The position numbers were made by a program, and so were the translations under genes. DNA of 64,000 bases from Thalassotalea sp. 273M-4 (GTDB lineage Bacteria > Pseudomonadota > Gammaproteobacteria > Enterobacterales > Alteromonadaceae), in the NCBI RefSeq assembly GCF_041410465.1, contig NZ_CP166961.1, positions 1,860,001 to 1,924,000 of the forward strand, in the 5' to 3' direction. This document shows positions 8,558 to 18,383 of this stretch, in pieces. Within the stretch, counting starts at the first letter, position 1; every line of letters begins with the position of its first letter. The notes under the pieces are model-generated. The model was not told where the DNA came from. It did not search any database and saw only the letters and a program-made list of their open reading frames with translations.

Positions 8558-10885
8558 TTACTTTCTTAGGTTGTGAACAACATCAACACCTTTGTCATTG
8601 CCAATCGCATGACAAATTGCACACGCTTCTTTGCCGACGGCATCCGCCTCAGTTTTAGCATTAAATACCGAACCGTTACCTATCATATGATTAATGGTTG
8701 CTTTTTCAAGTGCATTTAATACCCCTAACGGTGCACCTTCAGCATCGAGTTTCGCTTGGCCATTTTCATCGATGTAACCAACAGGCAAGCTAACGTGACA
8801 ACTTGCACACGCCACAGCCGTACCACTAACCCACCCAAAGTTGCCGTCAGCGGCTTTAGATGCATTTGCTAATGATGGCCCACCATTTTGCATATTAACC
8901 AAATCGTATTGGCCTTCAGCATGACATGCCAAACAATCACTGACTTCACCTTGAATCAAATCTGGGAAATACTCGCCTAAGCCCTCATGGTTTTGATCAC
9001 TGTTGGCATGGAAAGTATGCACATGAGATTTTAAATCACCTGGTCGACCCGCATACCAAGCTGCTTTCGTTGAGTTATGACAACTTGTACACTGAGCGAA
9101 ATCTTTGGCGGCGTGATCATTGCGACCACCCGCATGGAAGGCATCACCACCATGACAGTTATTACAACTTGCCATGTCAGCCCCTACTTTTTCAACGTAA
9201 TCCGTTGCCATTGACTTATCACTTAAGCTAAAGAAGCTCTTGTTCACTTTGGCACTAAACCACTCAACACCTTCGGTTGAACACGGTACGACTTCACCAC
9301 CGGTAACACACACGTTAGCATCGGCAAAAGTCACCGCTAAAGTACCCTTGGTTCGGTCAAACGTATTACCAAAATTAAGGGGCTTACCTTCTTCATCAAG
9401 AGGGATACTCCAATTACAGACAAATTCACCGGCATTCGCCGCAGGTGTACAAGTATCTAGGCTCAGCTCATTAGTGGCGGTAAAATTAACAGGGTTTGAA
9501 TAGCCCATTTGATAACCTGTGCCATCATCCCAGTTGATCATTACATAGACATCGCCACCGTTGTTAAATACCGGCACAAGATCGGCAATCGCCGCAACTG
9601 GCGCACCATCTTTGGTCACCTTAATGGTGACATCAACCGAATTATCCACCCCATCAGCAACGGATACAGGCATAAGCTCTATAGTTTCTGCCGCCATTTC
9701 ATTAGACATTTTAATGCCTTTGTGAGAGTCGTAAACCGAGGCTAAAGTAGAATCATTGCCATGACAGACAACACAGTTTTCATTGTCAAGTTGTGGACCA
9801 CCGACGTGATTTTCACCGGTTTCAAAATTGACATTTTCATGACAAGATCCACACGCCATAATGGTGGGTACCATTAGCCAATTGTGTGCATCAGGTGTTT
9901 CGGCCAATTCTTCATTGTGACATTTTGAACAATTACGTATATCTTGCGGAAATGGCAACTCAGAGTAGTTATGCTCACCATCGCGATACCCCCAAATGAT
10001 GTAATCGTCATCGGGGGTTTCATTATTTGAGCTTGGTAAGTCAGCCCCCATATGTAACTTATGCACCATCACTTTAAAGTCGACGGAATTACCGCTGTTG
10101 GCATCCACAGAACCAGGGTTATGACACGTTACACAGTATGCGGTGTCGACCCGACCACCACCATGAATGGCCAACTCACCATGACATTGATTACAGTTTT
10201 CTTCAATGACCATATTGCGGGTAAAAATACCATCAATAGCACCGGTTGAAGGTTGCCAATCATGAGTTGCATTTACCACCGGATAACCACCCCCGCTGAT
10301 TTGCATACCGACGCGGTGAGTGAGCTCAGGCTCCCAACTAACGGCTAGCGGCGTTTCAACTGCGCCTAGATTCGCGGCGAAAGTGTAGGTATAACTACCA
10401 TCACCATTATCGACAAAATCACCACCGCTTTCATAAGTGGCTTGTACTTGATCGACCGTGCCAGGGCCTGGTCTATCTGGGTTTTCGGTATCGTTAGCGG
10501 GTGCTATTTCTAGTTTGTTAATGTAGCTTTGCCATGCACTGGCATCACCGTTTTCACCCGGCATTAATTTCGCAACCGTAAACCTTACATTGCTGGCTGA
10601 TAGTCCTGAATATGGAGCCTTGTCTCCATCTAAAGTAAACGTAACCGTTAGGGTGCCATCATCAGCAACCTGGGCATTGGTAAACGCCCCGGTTAAAGTT
10701 GATGGGATGGGTGTCGCAGATGGCGTTGTTGGACCCGCAGGTCCTTGTTCACCTGCAGGTCCTTGTTCGCCTGCTGGCCCTGCTGGGCCTTGTGCCCCAT
10801 CATCGCCGTCACAACCAACGGTCCCAAGAGTTAAGCCTAATAAAAATATTAAGCCACATTGCCGCCATTTCGTTCTTATTTTCAT
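8558..10885 (-). CDS. OmcA/MtrC-family decaheme outer-membrane cytochrome (lipoprotein)
   Basis: A 775-residue protein with ten CXXCH haem sites in two groups of five (about residues 228-371 and 573-753), separated by beta-rich stretches. This is the pentahaem/split-barrel layout of Shewanella MtrC/OmcA. The signal peptide ends in a lipobox-like TVGC, so it should be lipid-anchored at the outer membrane, probably facing outside. Directly after that cysteine are about nine Gly-X-Y triplets ([13 protein letters not shown]...), a collagen-like linker. In the second beta-rich domain there is a CX8C pair ([10 protein letters not shown]), matching the disulfide position described for MtrC/OmcA, and a CX10C pair. 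It lies divergent from mtrCAB, with its own terminator. Likely role: terminal electron transfer to extracellular acceptors. Whether it is the OmcA or a second MtrC functional equivalent cannot be told. Confidence 0.92.
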   Translation of the reverse strand: MKIRTKWRQCGLIFLLGLTLGTVGCDGDDGAQGPAGPAGEQGPAGEQGPAGPTTPSATPIPSTLTGAFTNAQVADDGTLTVTFTLDGDKAPYSGLSASNVRFTVAKLMPGENGDASAWQSYINKLEIAPANDTENPDRPGPGTVDQVQATYESGGDFVDNGDGSYTYTFAANLGAVETPLAVSWEPELTHRVGMQISGGGYPVVNATHDWQPSTGAIDGIFTRNMVIEENCNQCHGELAIHGGGRVDTAYCVTCHNPGSVDANSGNSVDFKVMVHKLHMGADLPSSNNETPDDDYIIWGYRDGEHNYSELPFPQDIRNCSKCHNEELAETPDAHNWLMVPTIMACGSCHENVNFETGENHVGGPQLDNENCVVCHGNDSTLASVYDSHKGIKMSNEMAAETIELMPVSVADGVDNSVDVTIKVTKDGAPVAAIADLVPVFNNGGDVYVMINWDDGTGYQMGYSNPVNFTATNELSLDTCTPAANAGEFVCNWSIPLDEEGKPLNFGNTFDRTKGTLAVTFADANVCVTGGEVVPCSTEGVEWFSAKVNKSFFSLSDKSMATDYVEKVGADMASCNNCHGGDAFHAGGRNDHAAKDFAQCTSCHNSTKAAWYAGRPGDLKSHVHTFHANSDQNHEGLGEYFPDLIQGEVSDCLACHAEGQYDLVNMQNGGPSLANASKAADGNFGWVSGTAVACASCHVSLPVGYIDENGQAKLDAEGAPLGVLNALEKATINHMIGNGSVFNAKTEADAVGKEACAICHAIGNDKGVDVVHNLRK

Positions 10886-11098
10886 GGTTCCCCCACATAC
10901 ATATAGTCTTGCAAAATAAACTGCTTAAGTAGAGTCACTCCATGGACATCAAAAACTACGAGTTGGGCGACTCAATACTATTACATTTAGGTGAAATGCT
11001 TTGGTTCAAATAGGAGCAAAGTAAATCACCGTTTTCCCTTTCATTTTTAGGGAACCTAAGTCCCTATAAAATAAGTTCCTGTAAAAACTTTCTTGCCG

Positions 11099-11710
11099 TT
11101 ACTGCATACTGGCATAGTAGGCAATAAGTGAATCAATTTGCTGATCGGACAATTCCTTAACCTTTTTGATCATTTCTTCTTCACTTGCTCGTTCATCGTT
11201 TCGGTAATGCGTAAAAACTTGTCTTAAGTAATCAGACCACTGACCGGCTAGGATGCCCGCATCATCGTCTGGAGATGAACCGCCGTCTTCATGACATTTT
11301 TGACATTGTTTCTCGTGTAACTTTTCACCTGCAGAGACTAAAGCAGCATCAAACTCTTGTTTGGCTGGCACGAATTCTAACTGACTGTAATGAACAGCTA
11401 AGGCTTCTATTTGCTCTTCGGTTAGCTCTTTAGCGATAGCAACCATGGATTTTTCTGGCCGGCTGGTATCTCCATGTCGGTATTTTGAACTGATTTCTTT
11501 GCGAGTTTGATCAACAAAAGCAAACATCATGTCATAAATCGTAGCTTCAGAATAACCAGCGATGGTTGGTACATCCGAGTGTTGGCTCACCCCATCCGGT
11601 CCATGGCAATCATTGCACGATGCAATAATATCCTCCATTGACGCCTGAAGATGCCCAGTAACACCGAATAAAACCACAGTAAGTAAAATGCGAAATTTGT
11701 TCATATACAT
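11099..11710 (-). CDS. Periplasmic dihaem cytochrome c (c4-like)
   Basis: A 203-residue protein with a cleavable signal (to about LQAS) and two class I cytochrome c domains. The haem sites are CNDCH (residues 32-36) and CQKCH (near residue 134), each followed by a domain of about 80 residues ending in an EEQIEALAVHYS- or DQQIDSLIAYYA-type helix, typical of cytochrome c4 and related dihaem carriers. It is a soluble or loosely bound periplasmic electron shuttle. It lies 213 bp upstream of the OmcA/MtrC-like gene on the same strand and divergent from mtrCAB, so it could carry electrons from the inner membrane to MtrA; that is an inference from position. Two starts (11710, 11704) are equally possible. 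Confidence 0.9.
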   Translation of the reverse strand: MYMNKFRILLTVVLFGVTGHLQASMEDIIASCNDCHGPDGVSQHSDVPTIAGYSEATIYDMMFAFVDQTRKEISSKYRHGDTSRPEKSMVAIAKELTEEQIEALAVHYSQLEFVPAKQEFDAALVSAGEKLHEKQCQKCHEDGGSSPDDDAGILAGQWSDYLRQVFTHYRNDERASEEEMIKKVKELSDQQIDSLIAYYASMQ

Positions 11711-12154
11711 ACCTTAACCTTTAAAATTGACTGTAATTAAACACAACGTTTGCGCTTAATAAGTAGACAATTCTAGTTTAGTTAACGCGGTTCACAACTC
11801 GCAACCTTTTTAACATGGTTAATCTTTGTTCATTAGCAAAAGTTTGATCGAGAACAAACAAATCGTCAAAATCACAATTAATTTTCTGATTTTGTTCAAG
11901 TTTTAGCCTCTGATCAGGTATTAATAACTTAGTATTACTTTAAATTTGATGATTTCATTCTAGACTTAAGCGCAAAAGACTTAGCCGTTGACCTTAAAGG
12001 TTTGTATCAAAATACAATACAACAAAATAAAATAAGCCTTTAAAAACAACAACTTTAGATTCATTCACAATTAAAGTTTAGGGCTAAAATTTAGGGCTAG
12101 AGCAAACGACTAGAGCTAATTAGGTATGGTCAAAAAGGTGTTCAGGGTGGGAAT
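11711..12154. promoter_or_regulatory. Divergent control region between cytochrome c4-like gene and mtrC
   Basis: This 444-bp stretch has no gene and must hold the promoters of both divergent cytochrome operons. A weak plus-strand pair TTGACC (11988-11993) and TACAAT (12013-12018), 19 bases apart, could serve mtrC. An inverted repeat CAAAATCA-N12-TGATTTTG lies at 11867-11894, nested within weaker GAAC.../...GTTC symmetry. No good CRP, FNR or Arc-type site was recognised. Confidence 0.4.
12077..12102 (+). repeat. 13-bp direct repeat upstream of mtrC
   Basis: TTTAGGGCTAAAA (12077-12089) is followed immediately by TTTAGGGCTAGAG (12090-12102); a third, weaker ACTAGAGCTAA follows. The pair lies 53-78 bp before the mtrC start. 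Confidence 0.5.
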
Positions 12155-14509
12155 ATGGATAAACAACTCGGGTTGCTAACACACGTTAAATGTGGGTGTC
12201 GCTTTTTCGCAAGCTTGGTTTTTGTTGGTTTATTAACATCGTGCTCGGGTGATGATAGTAGTAGCCCCCCTAACGCTGGTGTTACTGAAAATGTAACCAC
12301 AGGAACCACTGCTTCAAGGTTTAATATTGAAATTTTAAACGTTCAAGTTGATGATGCTGTTAGCGTTGAATATACCGTCACCAATGCTGATGGAAATCCT
12401 GTCACTGGCTTAACTGATCATCGCTACATTTTGGCTAAATTAATCCCTGGCGCCAATGGCAGAGCATCTCAATGGCAAAGTTATATCAATCGAATTAAAG
12501 ATGAAACTGAACAATTTCCACAATCAAAGCCTGCCACTCAAGCAACCAATGAGCGTGATGGCACTTTTATCGATAACAACGATGGCTCTTACCGATATAT
12601 TTTTGCAAGCGATGTCTTAAATGCAACGGATCCGCTAAGCGGTGAAAAAATTCCCTTTGAGGAAAATTTAACTCACCGACTTGTTATTGAGATCAGAGCC
12701 AGTGACAACACCCCTCCCTACAACGTCAGTTATGACTTTGTACCATCTGGTGAGACCATCCAATTAACCAGAAACATTGTCGCAATAGAAAATTGCAATC
12801 AGTGTCATCAAAATCTGGCCTTTCACGGTGGCAATCGCGTGGATACTAAGTACTGCGTCACCTGTCACAATCCTGGTTCAACAGAGCCCATTAGCAACGA
12901 GTCATTAGATTTTCGTACCATGATCCATAAAATACATATGGGTGCTAACTTAGCTGGGATAAAAGCACAAGGAGATGGCGCAAACTACACCATTTATGGC
13001 TTTCGAAACAGAGCCCATACGTATGCTCAAAACAACTCTGGCATTGTCTCAGGTGTACATTACCCTCAAGACATCCGACAGTGCACAACATGTCATGTCG
13101 GCATTGTAGACAAAGCCAATGACGATGCCATTCTCGCTAAAGCAACCGACGATGGTAATAACTGGCAGACTTTTGCCAGTATAGAAGCTTGTGGTGGATG
13201 TCACGATAACATCGCATTTAATCAACAAATGTTGACAGACAACCCGTACATGCAAGTGCATCAAGCAGCGTTTGAGATTGGCTCAGAAGATTGTTCAACA
13301 TGCCATGCCGTTGGCCAGTCGGCAGAGGTCAATCAATTTCATCAACAAACCGTACAACAAAACAAACAAACGGCCCAAACCATAAGCTTTACGCCTACAG
13401 GCATTGCCTTTACAGATGGTCTGTCCCCGAGCATTGACATCACGATAGAAATTTTAAATAACAAGAACAAAGTTAAGGATTTATCCGAAATATCAGCGTA
13501 CCTTTGGGCCGATCCACTTGTCTTAGTTAACTGGGACAATGGACAAGGTTATCAGGCCGCTTACGATCCATTTGGAGATATAGCCCCAACCGATGCTCAA
13601 GTGCCATTAAGTGAATGTAAAAGCAATGATACAACTGGAGAGTTTGTTTGCTCATGGAATACCAGCACCCTTAATAATAAAGAGATTTTATCGTTTGGGG
13701 TGTTAAGCGTGACGCTTGCAGACACAAGTGTTTGCATTGATTCTAATACCAGTGCTCTTATTACCTGTAGCGATGACAATGCCGATATAGAACGGGTCCC
13801 CTCGATGGTCACAAACGGTTTTTATGATTTAACCAGCTTAACCGAATCAAGCACTTATCAGCCCAAAATAGGCGCCGATATAAATGGCTGTAATCAATGC
13901 CATGGCGAATTACAAGTGCATATGGAAGAAACCAACACTCATGCGGCGACAGATTTTACCCAATGCAGTAGTTGCCATAACGCCACTCGGGTATCGTTTT
14001 ATACCGGTCGTCCTGGCGATTTAAAATTTCAGGTACACAAGTTACACGCAAATAATGCCTTTGCTGACGGAGGCCATGGCGTTGAAGGCTACCCAGCGAA
14101 TCTAAGTAATTGCGATACCTGTCATCAACGCAGTCAAATCAACTTGCCATTGCAGCAAAATCCAAGACCATCTTACACCACAACCACTGGCATTTTTGCC
14201 CCAAGGGTTTACACCAGTCCTATTACAGTAGTGTGCAGTTCTTGTCATCTGCGGGTAAGCCCTGGCTTGATCTCTGCCCAAGGGCAATTACTCACTCAAG
14301 CAGGTGAGCCTTTATTAGATAATGACGGTCAACCGTTTGCGCTAAATGACGATGAAAAAAACCTAATCGCGCATATGTTGCAAATCGGCAATGCGGTATT
14401 TGGTGCCGATAATATGGCAGCTGCACAAAATAGCGAAACATGCAGTGATTGTCATGCGCTGGGCGATTTAGTTGGGGTTGATGTAAAACATGGCTTAACA
14501 CCCCAATAA
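12155..14509 (+). CDS. mtrC: MtrC-type decaheme outer-membrane cytochrome (lipoprotein)
   Basis: A 784-residue protein with a signal peptide ending in a good lipobox (LLTSC), so a lipoprotein. It has ten CXXCH haem sites: five from about residue 214 to 385 and five from about 577 to 766, with beta-rich domains before each group, as in the MtrC/OmcA family. Two CX10C pairs (CKSNDTTGEFVC and CIDSNTSALITC) fall in the second beta domain, where Shewanella MtrC has CX8C. It is the first gene of mtrC-mtrA-mtrB, in the Shewanella order, with 78 bp to mtrA. MtrC is the outer, surface-exposed electron exit of the complex. It is clearly a paralogue of the decaheme protein encoded on the other side of the divergent promoter region (shared WQSYINK/R, NCNQCH and RPGDLK segments). 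Confidence 0.93.
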   Translation: MDKQLGLLTHVKCGCRFFASLVFVGLLTSCSGDDSSSPPNAGVTENVTTGTTASRFNIEILNVQVDDAVSVEYTVTNADGNPVTGLTDHRYILAKLIPGANGRASQWQSYINRIKDETEQFPQSKPATQATNERDGTFIDNNDGSYRYIFASDVLNATDPLSGEKIPFEENLTHRLVIEIRASDNTPPYNVSYDFVPSGETIQLTRNIVAIENCNQCHQNLAFHGGNRVDTKYCVTCHNPGSTEPISNESLDFRTMIHKIHMGANLAGIKAQGDGANYTIYGFRNRAHTYAQNNSGIVSGVHYPQDIRQCTTCHVGIVDKANDDAILAKATDDGNNWQTFASIEACGGCHDNIAFNQQMLTDNPYMQVHQAAFEIGSEDCSTCHAVGQSAEVNQFHQQTVQQNKQTAQTISFTPTGIAFTDGLSPSIDITIEILNNKNKVKDLSEISAYLWADPLVLVNWDNGQGYQAAYDPFGDIAPTDAQVPLSECKSNDTTGEFVCSWNTSTLNNKEILSFGVLSVTLADTSVCIDSNTSALITCSDDNADIERVPSMVTNGFYDLTSLTESSTYQPKIGADINGCNQCHGELQVHMEETNTHAATDFTQCSSCHNATRVSFYTGRPGDLKFQVHKLHANNAFADGGHGVEGYPANLSNCDTCHQRSQINLPLQQNPRPSYTTTTGIFAPRVYTSPITVVCSSCHLRVSPGLISAQGQLLTQAGEPLLDNDGQPFALNDDEKNLIAHMLQIGNAVFGADNMAAAQNSETCSDCHALGDLVGVDVKHGLTPQ

Positions 14510-14587
14510 CAGCGAGCAAATAACACAATTGGTAAATCAATAATCACAGCATCCAAATTTAGCAGTTTAAAAACAGGGTAAAGGAAA

Positions 14588-15574
14588 ATGAAAACTCGGC
14601 ATTGGTTAACCCCATTACATCAAGGCATCCTCCTAATGGCATTGGCCTGCGCTGTCATCTTTCAGGCATATGCCAATGACGACGCCAGCGAAATGACTGA
14701 TCAACAACGTTTAGAGCTGCTGATTGAAAAATTTGAACAAGGTGATTACTCAAAGAAAGGCGCCGACAGTTGCTTAAAATGTCATGACCAAGAATCGGAT
14801 ATAGACAGCACAGGCATCTTCACTAATCGCCACGGTGGCTTAACAGATAAACTTGGCCCTTTTAGCAAATTACAATGTGAGTCATGCCATGGCCCTTTAG
14901 GGCGACATGATAAACGTCCAAGAAAAGGTCAAGATCGAGAACCGATGATTGATTTTGCTAAAAACTCTTACGTCACCAGCGAGTTAAAAAACTCTGTTTG
15001 TTTAGGTTGTCATCAAAACGATCATCAACAAATGGGCTGGTTTAACAGCGAACATAACAACAACGATGTTGCTTGCAGTGATTGTCATAAAGTACATGAA
15101 CTGCATGATCCTATGCTGGTTAAAACCAGCCAAAATAAGCAATGCACCAGCTGTCATACCAAGCAAAAAATTGACATTCACAAACGCTCTGCCCATCCCA
15201 TCAAGAATGATCGACAAGTCTGTAGCGATTGTCATAACCCGCATGACTCCCTAAATGATGCTTCATTAATCGCCGCCACAGTAAATGACAGTTGTATAGA
15301 GTGTCATAGCGAAAAGCGAGGCCCATTCTTATGGGAGCATGAACCTGTGATTGAAGATTGCAGCAATTGTCATGAACCCCATGGTGCCAACAATGCGATG
15401 CTATTAAAACGTCGAGTACCGCAACTTTGCCAGCAATGCCATTCTTCTGTGGGCCACACCAGTGCGGCGTATGTTGAAGCCGTTGGAGTGCGAGTGCAAG
15501 GTAAATCGTGTTTGAATTGTCATAACCAAATTCATGGCTCTAATCACCCGACGGGTGATTTGTTCAGCAAATAA
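14588..15574 (+). CDS. mtrA: MtrA/DmsE-family periplasmic decaheme cytochrome
   Basis: A 328-residue protein with a Sec signal (cleavage near YANDD) and exactly ten CXXCH sites spread evenly from about residue 62 to 311. Several are in the family's CxxCHxPH context (CSDCHNPHD, CSNCHEPHG). This matches MtrA of Shewanella in length and haem count. MtrA inserts in the MtrB barrel and passes electrons from the periplasm to MtrC. A good AAAGGA ribosome site precedes the ATG. The next gene, mtrB, starts 16 bp after its stop, so the two are surely co-transcribed. Confidence 0.95.
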   Translation: MKTRHWLTPLHQGILLMALACAVIFQAYANDDASEMTDQQRLELLIEKFEQGDYSKKGADSCLKCHDQESDIDSTGIFTNRHGGLTDKLGPFSKLQCESCHGPLGRHDKRPRKGQDREPMIDFAKNSYVTSELKNSVCLGCHQNDHQQMGWFNSEHNNNDVACSDCHKVHELHDPMLVKTSQNKQCTSCHTKQKIDIHKRSAHPIKNDRQVCSDCHNPHDSLNDASLIAATVNDSCIECHSEKRGPFLWEHEPVIEDCSNCHEPHGANNAMLLKRRVPQLCQQCHSSVGHTSAAYVEAVGVRVQGKSCLNCHNQIHGSNHPTGDLFSK

Positions 15575-15590
15575 AACGAGCATAGACATT

Positions 15591-17636
15591 ATGAAAACAT
15601 CACTTTCTTTTTTGACAATATCTATATTAATTGCTTGCCATAGTACAGCCGCTGACTTTGGCATTGATAAGGTTGATCTTAGTAAAGTAAAAACCAAAAA
15701 ATGGCAATGTGAATACTGTATTACCCCTGCAACATGGTCTGGTGAATGGCGCTTAGGTGCAGGTTATATTACCAATGATGAACCCGTGTTTAACAACATC
15801 ATTGACCTTAATTCCGACTTTAATGTTGATACAGGTATTCGACTTAACTATAAAAAACCGGATAAATACGCACAATTTTGGTTTTTAGGTCTTGATGGTG
15901 ACCGCGATAATCCAGGTTTAAATACCGGATTGCGCTTAGGCTATTATGCGGGGTCTAAATTTGAGATCAGCTACGATGAACTCCCTCGTTATTATGGTAA
16001 CTCAGGGCAAACGCCTTTTATCAGGATGAGTAACACTCAGGGTTTACCCTCTAACTGGCAACCAGCCTATAATACACAAAATATGACGGGCCTAAATGAT
16101 GCCTTAAATCATATTAACTTAGAATCCATGCGCAAAACGCTTCAAGCCAGTTACCGTTATCAAAGTCATTCTCCTTGGCGACCTAGGCTTAATGTCAGCC
16201 AAGAAGAGAAAGAAGGTAAACATCTATTGTCAGCGTTAGCCAATTATTCGGTAACAACCTTGTTCAATCCCATAGACTACACCACAACAAGGGTATCAAC
16301 GGGTTTAAGCTACTTTGATAACAATCTGCTTACCGATATTTCTTATGACTACATCGATTTTGACAACGAGTACACTCAAGTAAATTGGCAAAATCCATTT
16401 GATTTGACATCGAAATTTACCGCCTTAGCCCCTGATAATGAATACCATCAATTGGCTTTAAAGCTTCGTTATCGTGATCAAAAAACCGTATACTATTTTG
16501 CTGGACAGTATGCTCTTACTGAGCAGGATATGCCATTCTTAACCACCACTTTGGCGCCTTCGCACGATAGCCTTGATGGTGAGATACAACAAACCAATGT
16601 TAAATTGAACGTATCTCATCGTTATTCTCGCGATCTAAAACTCAGTGCCAATGCCAGTTATAGAGAACGAAATAATAACTCTCAGCGAATTCAAGTTGGT
16701 GAAAAATATAACCGTTTATATGACTATCGTGATGCAAAGATCAAACTAAGCTCTCAGTTTAAGCATTTGGATTGGGCCAATGTGAGTGTGTCTGCGGCTT
16801 TTGAAAATAAAGATCGGCCGAACCAAATGCGCGATCAAATTGACCAGCAAACCTACACTGTCAGTGTTAAAGAAACGTTCTTTGACCAATTTGATCTTAC
16901 CCTAGACTATGCTTTTAGCCTGCGTGATGGCTCTTCATTTAAAGACAGTCCCTACACCACAAGCGCGCAAAATCAAAAGTTGCGCCGTTTTAATTTGGCC
17001 AACAAACATCGACATCAAGTGAATTCTTGGCTTGGTTATAGCTTTGACTCTGGGATTACACTTGAGCTATCAAGCTTTTATGCGCAAGACGACTACAAAG
17101 ACACCCAAATTGGTTTACAAAAAGGCGAGGATAAAGGGGCCGAATTATCGGTTAATGGTTTTACAGAATTGTTAGATTGGCATGTCTATTATGCAATTCA
17201 AAAAATCAGCTATGAGGAAGCAGGCAGTGACAACTTAAGCCAAGCTAATTGGTATGGTCAAACCAGCAATGATACCGACCAGTTTGGCTTTAGCGTTGAA
17301 TTTCCAGCCTTAATTGACGATGTTCTTAGCCTAGGGCTTGATTATCAGTACAGCAAAGGAAATGTAGCGCAATCAATCACCCAAAAGCGCAATCAAGACT
17401 ATTCTACATACCCTGATAGCGATTACACTCAACACAGGGTCGACATGTATATAGATTATGTCATTTCAGCACAGCAAAGTGTTAAAGCCCAGCTGATTTA
17501 TGAGCGTAACAACGACGCCGATTATTTTTATCACAACGCCGATGTCGCGACATTACCTTTGATACTGTTGCCTGGCACCATTGATAACAATTACAACAAT
17601 ACGTATTTGGGTGTTAGTTATAAACGAACTTTTTGA
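15591..17636 (+). CDS. mtrB: MtrB/PioB-family outer-membrane beta-barrel
   Basis: A 681-residue protein with an N-terminal signal, a CXXC pair soon after it (WQCEYC), and then amphipathic beta strands to a C-terminal ...YLGVSYKRTF ending in phenylalanine, typical of outer-membrane barrels. MtrB forms the sheath that holds MtrA and MtrC in contact across the outer membrane; the CXXC is also found in Shewanella MtrB. The ATG at 15591 is chosen: a frame open from 15534 overlaps mtrA and would bury the signal peptide. The signal contains LIAC, which resembles a lipobox, but HSTAA just after is an ordinary signal-peptidase I site; the latter is the family norm. Confidence 0.93.
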   Translation: MKTSLSFLTISILIACHSTAADFGIDKVDLSKVKTKKWQCEYCITPATWSGEWRLGAGYITNDEPVFNNIIDLNSDFNVDTGIRLNYKKPDKYAQFWFLGLDGDRDNPGLNTGLRLGYYAGSKFEISYDELPRYYGNSGQTPFIRMSNTQGLPSNWQPAYNTQNMTGLNDALNHINLESMRKTLQASYRYQSHSPWRPRLNVSQEEKEGKHLLSALANYSVTTLFNPIDYTTTRVSTGLSYFDNNLLTDISYDYIDFDNEYTQVNWQNPFDLTSKFTALAPDNEYHQLALKLRYRDQKTVYYFAGQYALTEQDMPFLTTTLAPSHDSLDGEIQQTNVKLNVSHRYSRDLKLSANASYRERNNNSQRIQVGEKYNRLYDYRDAKIKLSSQFKHLDWANVSVSAAFENKDRPNQMRDQIDQQTYTVSVKETFFDQFDLTLDYAFSLRDGSSFKDSPYTTSAQNQKLRRFNLANKHRHQVNSWLGYSFDSGITLELSSFYAQDDYKDTQIGLQKGEDKGAELSVNGFTELLDWHVYYAIQKISYEEAGSDNLSQANWYGQTSNDTDQFGFSVEFPALIDDVLSLGLDYQYSKGNVAQSITQKRNQDYSTYPDSDYTQHRVDMYIDYVISAQQSVKAQLIYERNNDADYFYHNADVATLPLILLPGTIDNNYNNTYLGVSYKRTF

Positions 17637-17762
17637 TAACGGCTAAAGCGAGTCGTCATTAATGTTAAAACTTAGCTTATGAAGGCATTGAGTCTGTCGG
17701 CATAAGCTTTGTCAATTAGACCAACTTACAATGGCCAATTAAGACCGTCTAGTGAAGAAACA

Positions 17763-18383
17763 TTAGGATCGTTTTTGTTGTTCTGGATCTTCTTTCAAAC
17801 GAAAAACAAATTCCCCTTGTTGCATTGCACCTTGTGCAATGGTCATTATCTTATGTAGCTTATTTAAAGTATTCACCATAATAAGAGTAAAAATAATCAA
17901 GATACAACAGAACACCCCGCCTACCCAAATTAAAGCCCACTTAATATTATCAACCGACTCTAGGGCCGTTGTTTGCATCGAGGTCATGATGGGGTCTATT
18001 GCTTGGCGCTTGGTTTCGGCGATCACACTAGATACGAGTTCAACCGTAGGGTCTTTAGCATTTTTAATTAACCCATTGGCATCTTGTACTGTTTGGTCAA
18101 TATTTTTGGACATCAATTCCATCTTGCTAGCAATAATTTCGATGCGCTTTAAGTCTTCAGAGCTGAAATTGGACTTATTGTTTTCTAAATTTTTCATTGC
18201 TATCGCCAGTGATTGTGAGGATTGTTGCAGTAACTCAACCGACTGACCTAAGCCATGTATTTCAAACGTAATATTTACATACTTACTGTACTCTTCTACA
18301 TCAGGCGATTGTTGAGCAAAAATCAGAGCTGAATTAAATGTCAGTATCAGCAAAACAGTAAGTTGGAAAATATGGCTTCTCAT
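17763..18383 (-). CDS. Unknown membrane protein with periplasmic helical domain
   Basis: I do not recognise this 206-residue protein. It has a signal peptide (residues 1-23, ending FAQQ), then about 120 residues of mostly helical, heptad-like sequence rich in S, N, K and E (likely a coiled coil), a single membrane helix at about 147-171 (WALIWVGGVFCCILIIFTLIM), and a short charged cytoplasmic tail. The topology resembles a receptor or chemotaxis-type periplasmic sensor reduced to one transmembrane helix, but there is no HAMP, kinase or methyl-accepting domain. It is convergent with mtrB and 126 bp from it. No function is proposed. Confidence 0.7.
   Translation of the reverse strand: MRSHIFQLTVLLILTFNSALIFAQQSPDVEEYSKYVNITFEIHGLGQSVELLQQSSQSLAIAMKNLENNKSNFSSEDLKRIEIIASKMELMSKNIDQTVQDANGLIKNAKDPTVELVSSVIAETKRQAIDPIMTSMQTTALESVDNIKWALIWVGGVFCCILIIFTLIMVNTLNKLHKIMTIAQGAMQQGEFVFRLKEDPEQQKRS

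Noticed and set aside
10590..10932. Plus-strand proline/glycine-rich frames over the cytochrome N-terminus
   Set aside because: Reverse reading of the Gly-X-Y linker on the minus strand; no start signals.
11861..11882. CRP-like site in the mtr divergent region
   Set aside because: Only the TCACA half is present; the other half does not match at the needed spacing.
15534..15590. Longer MtrB starting inside mtrA
   Set aside because: Would add residues before the signal peptide; the ATG at 15591 fits the family.
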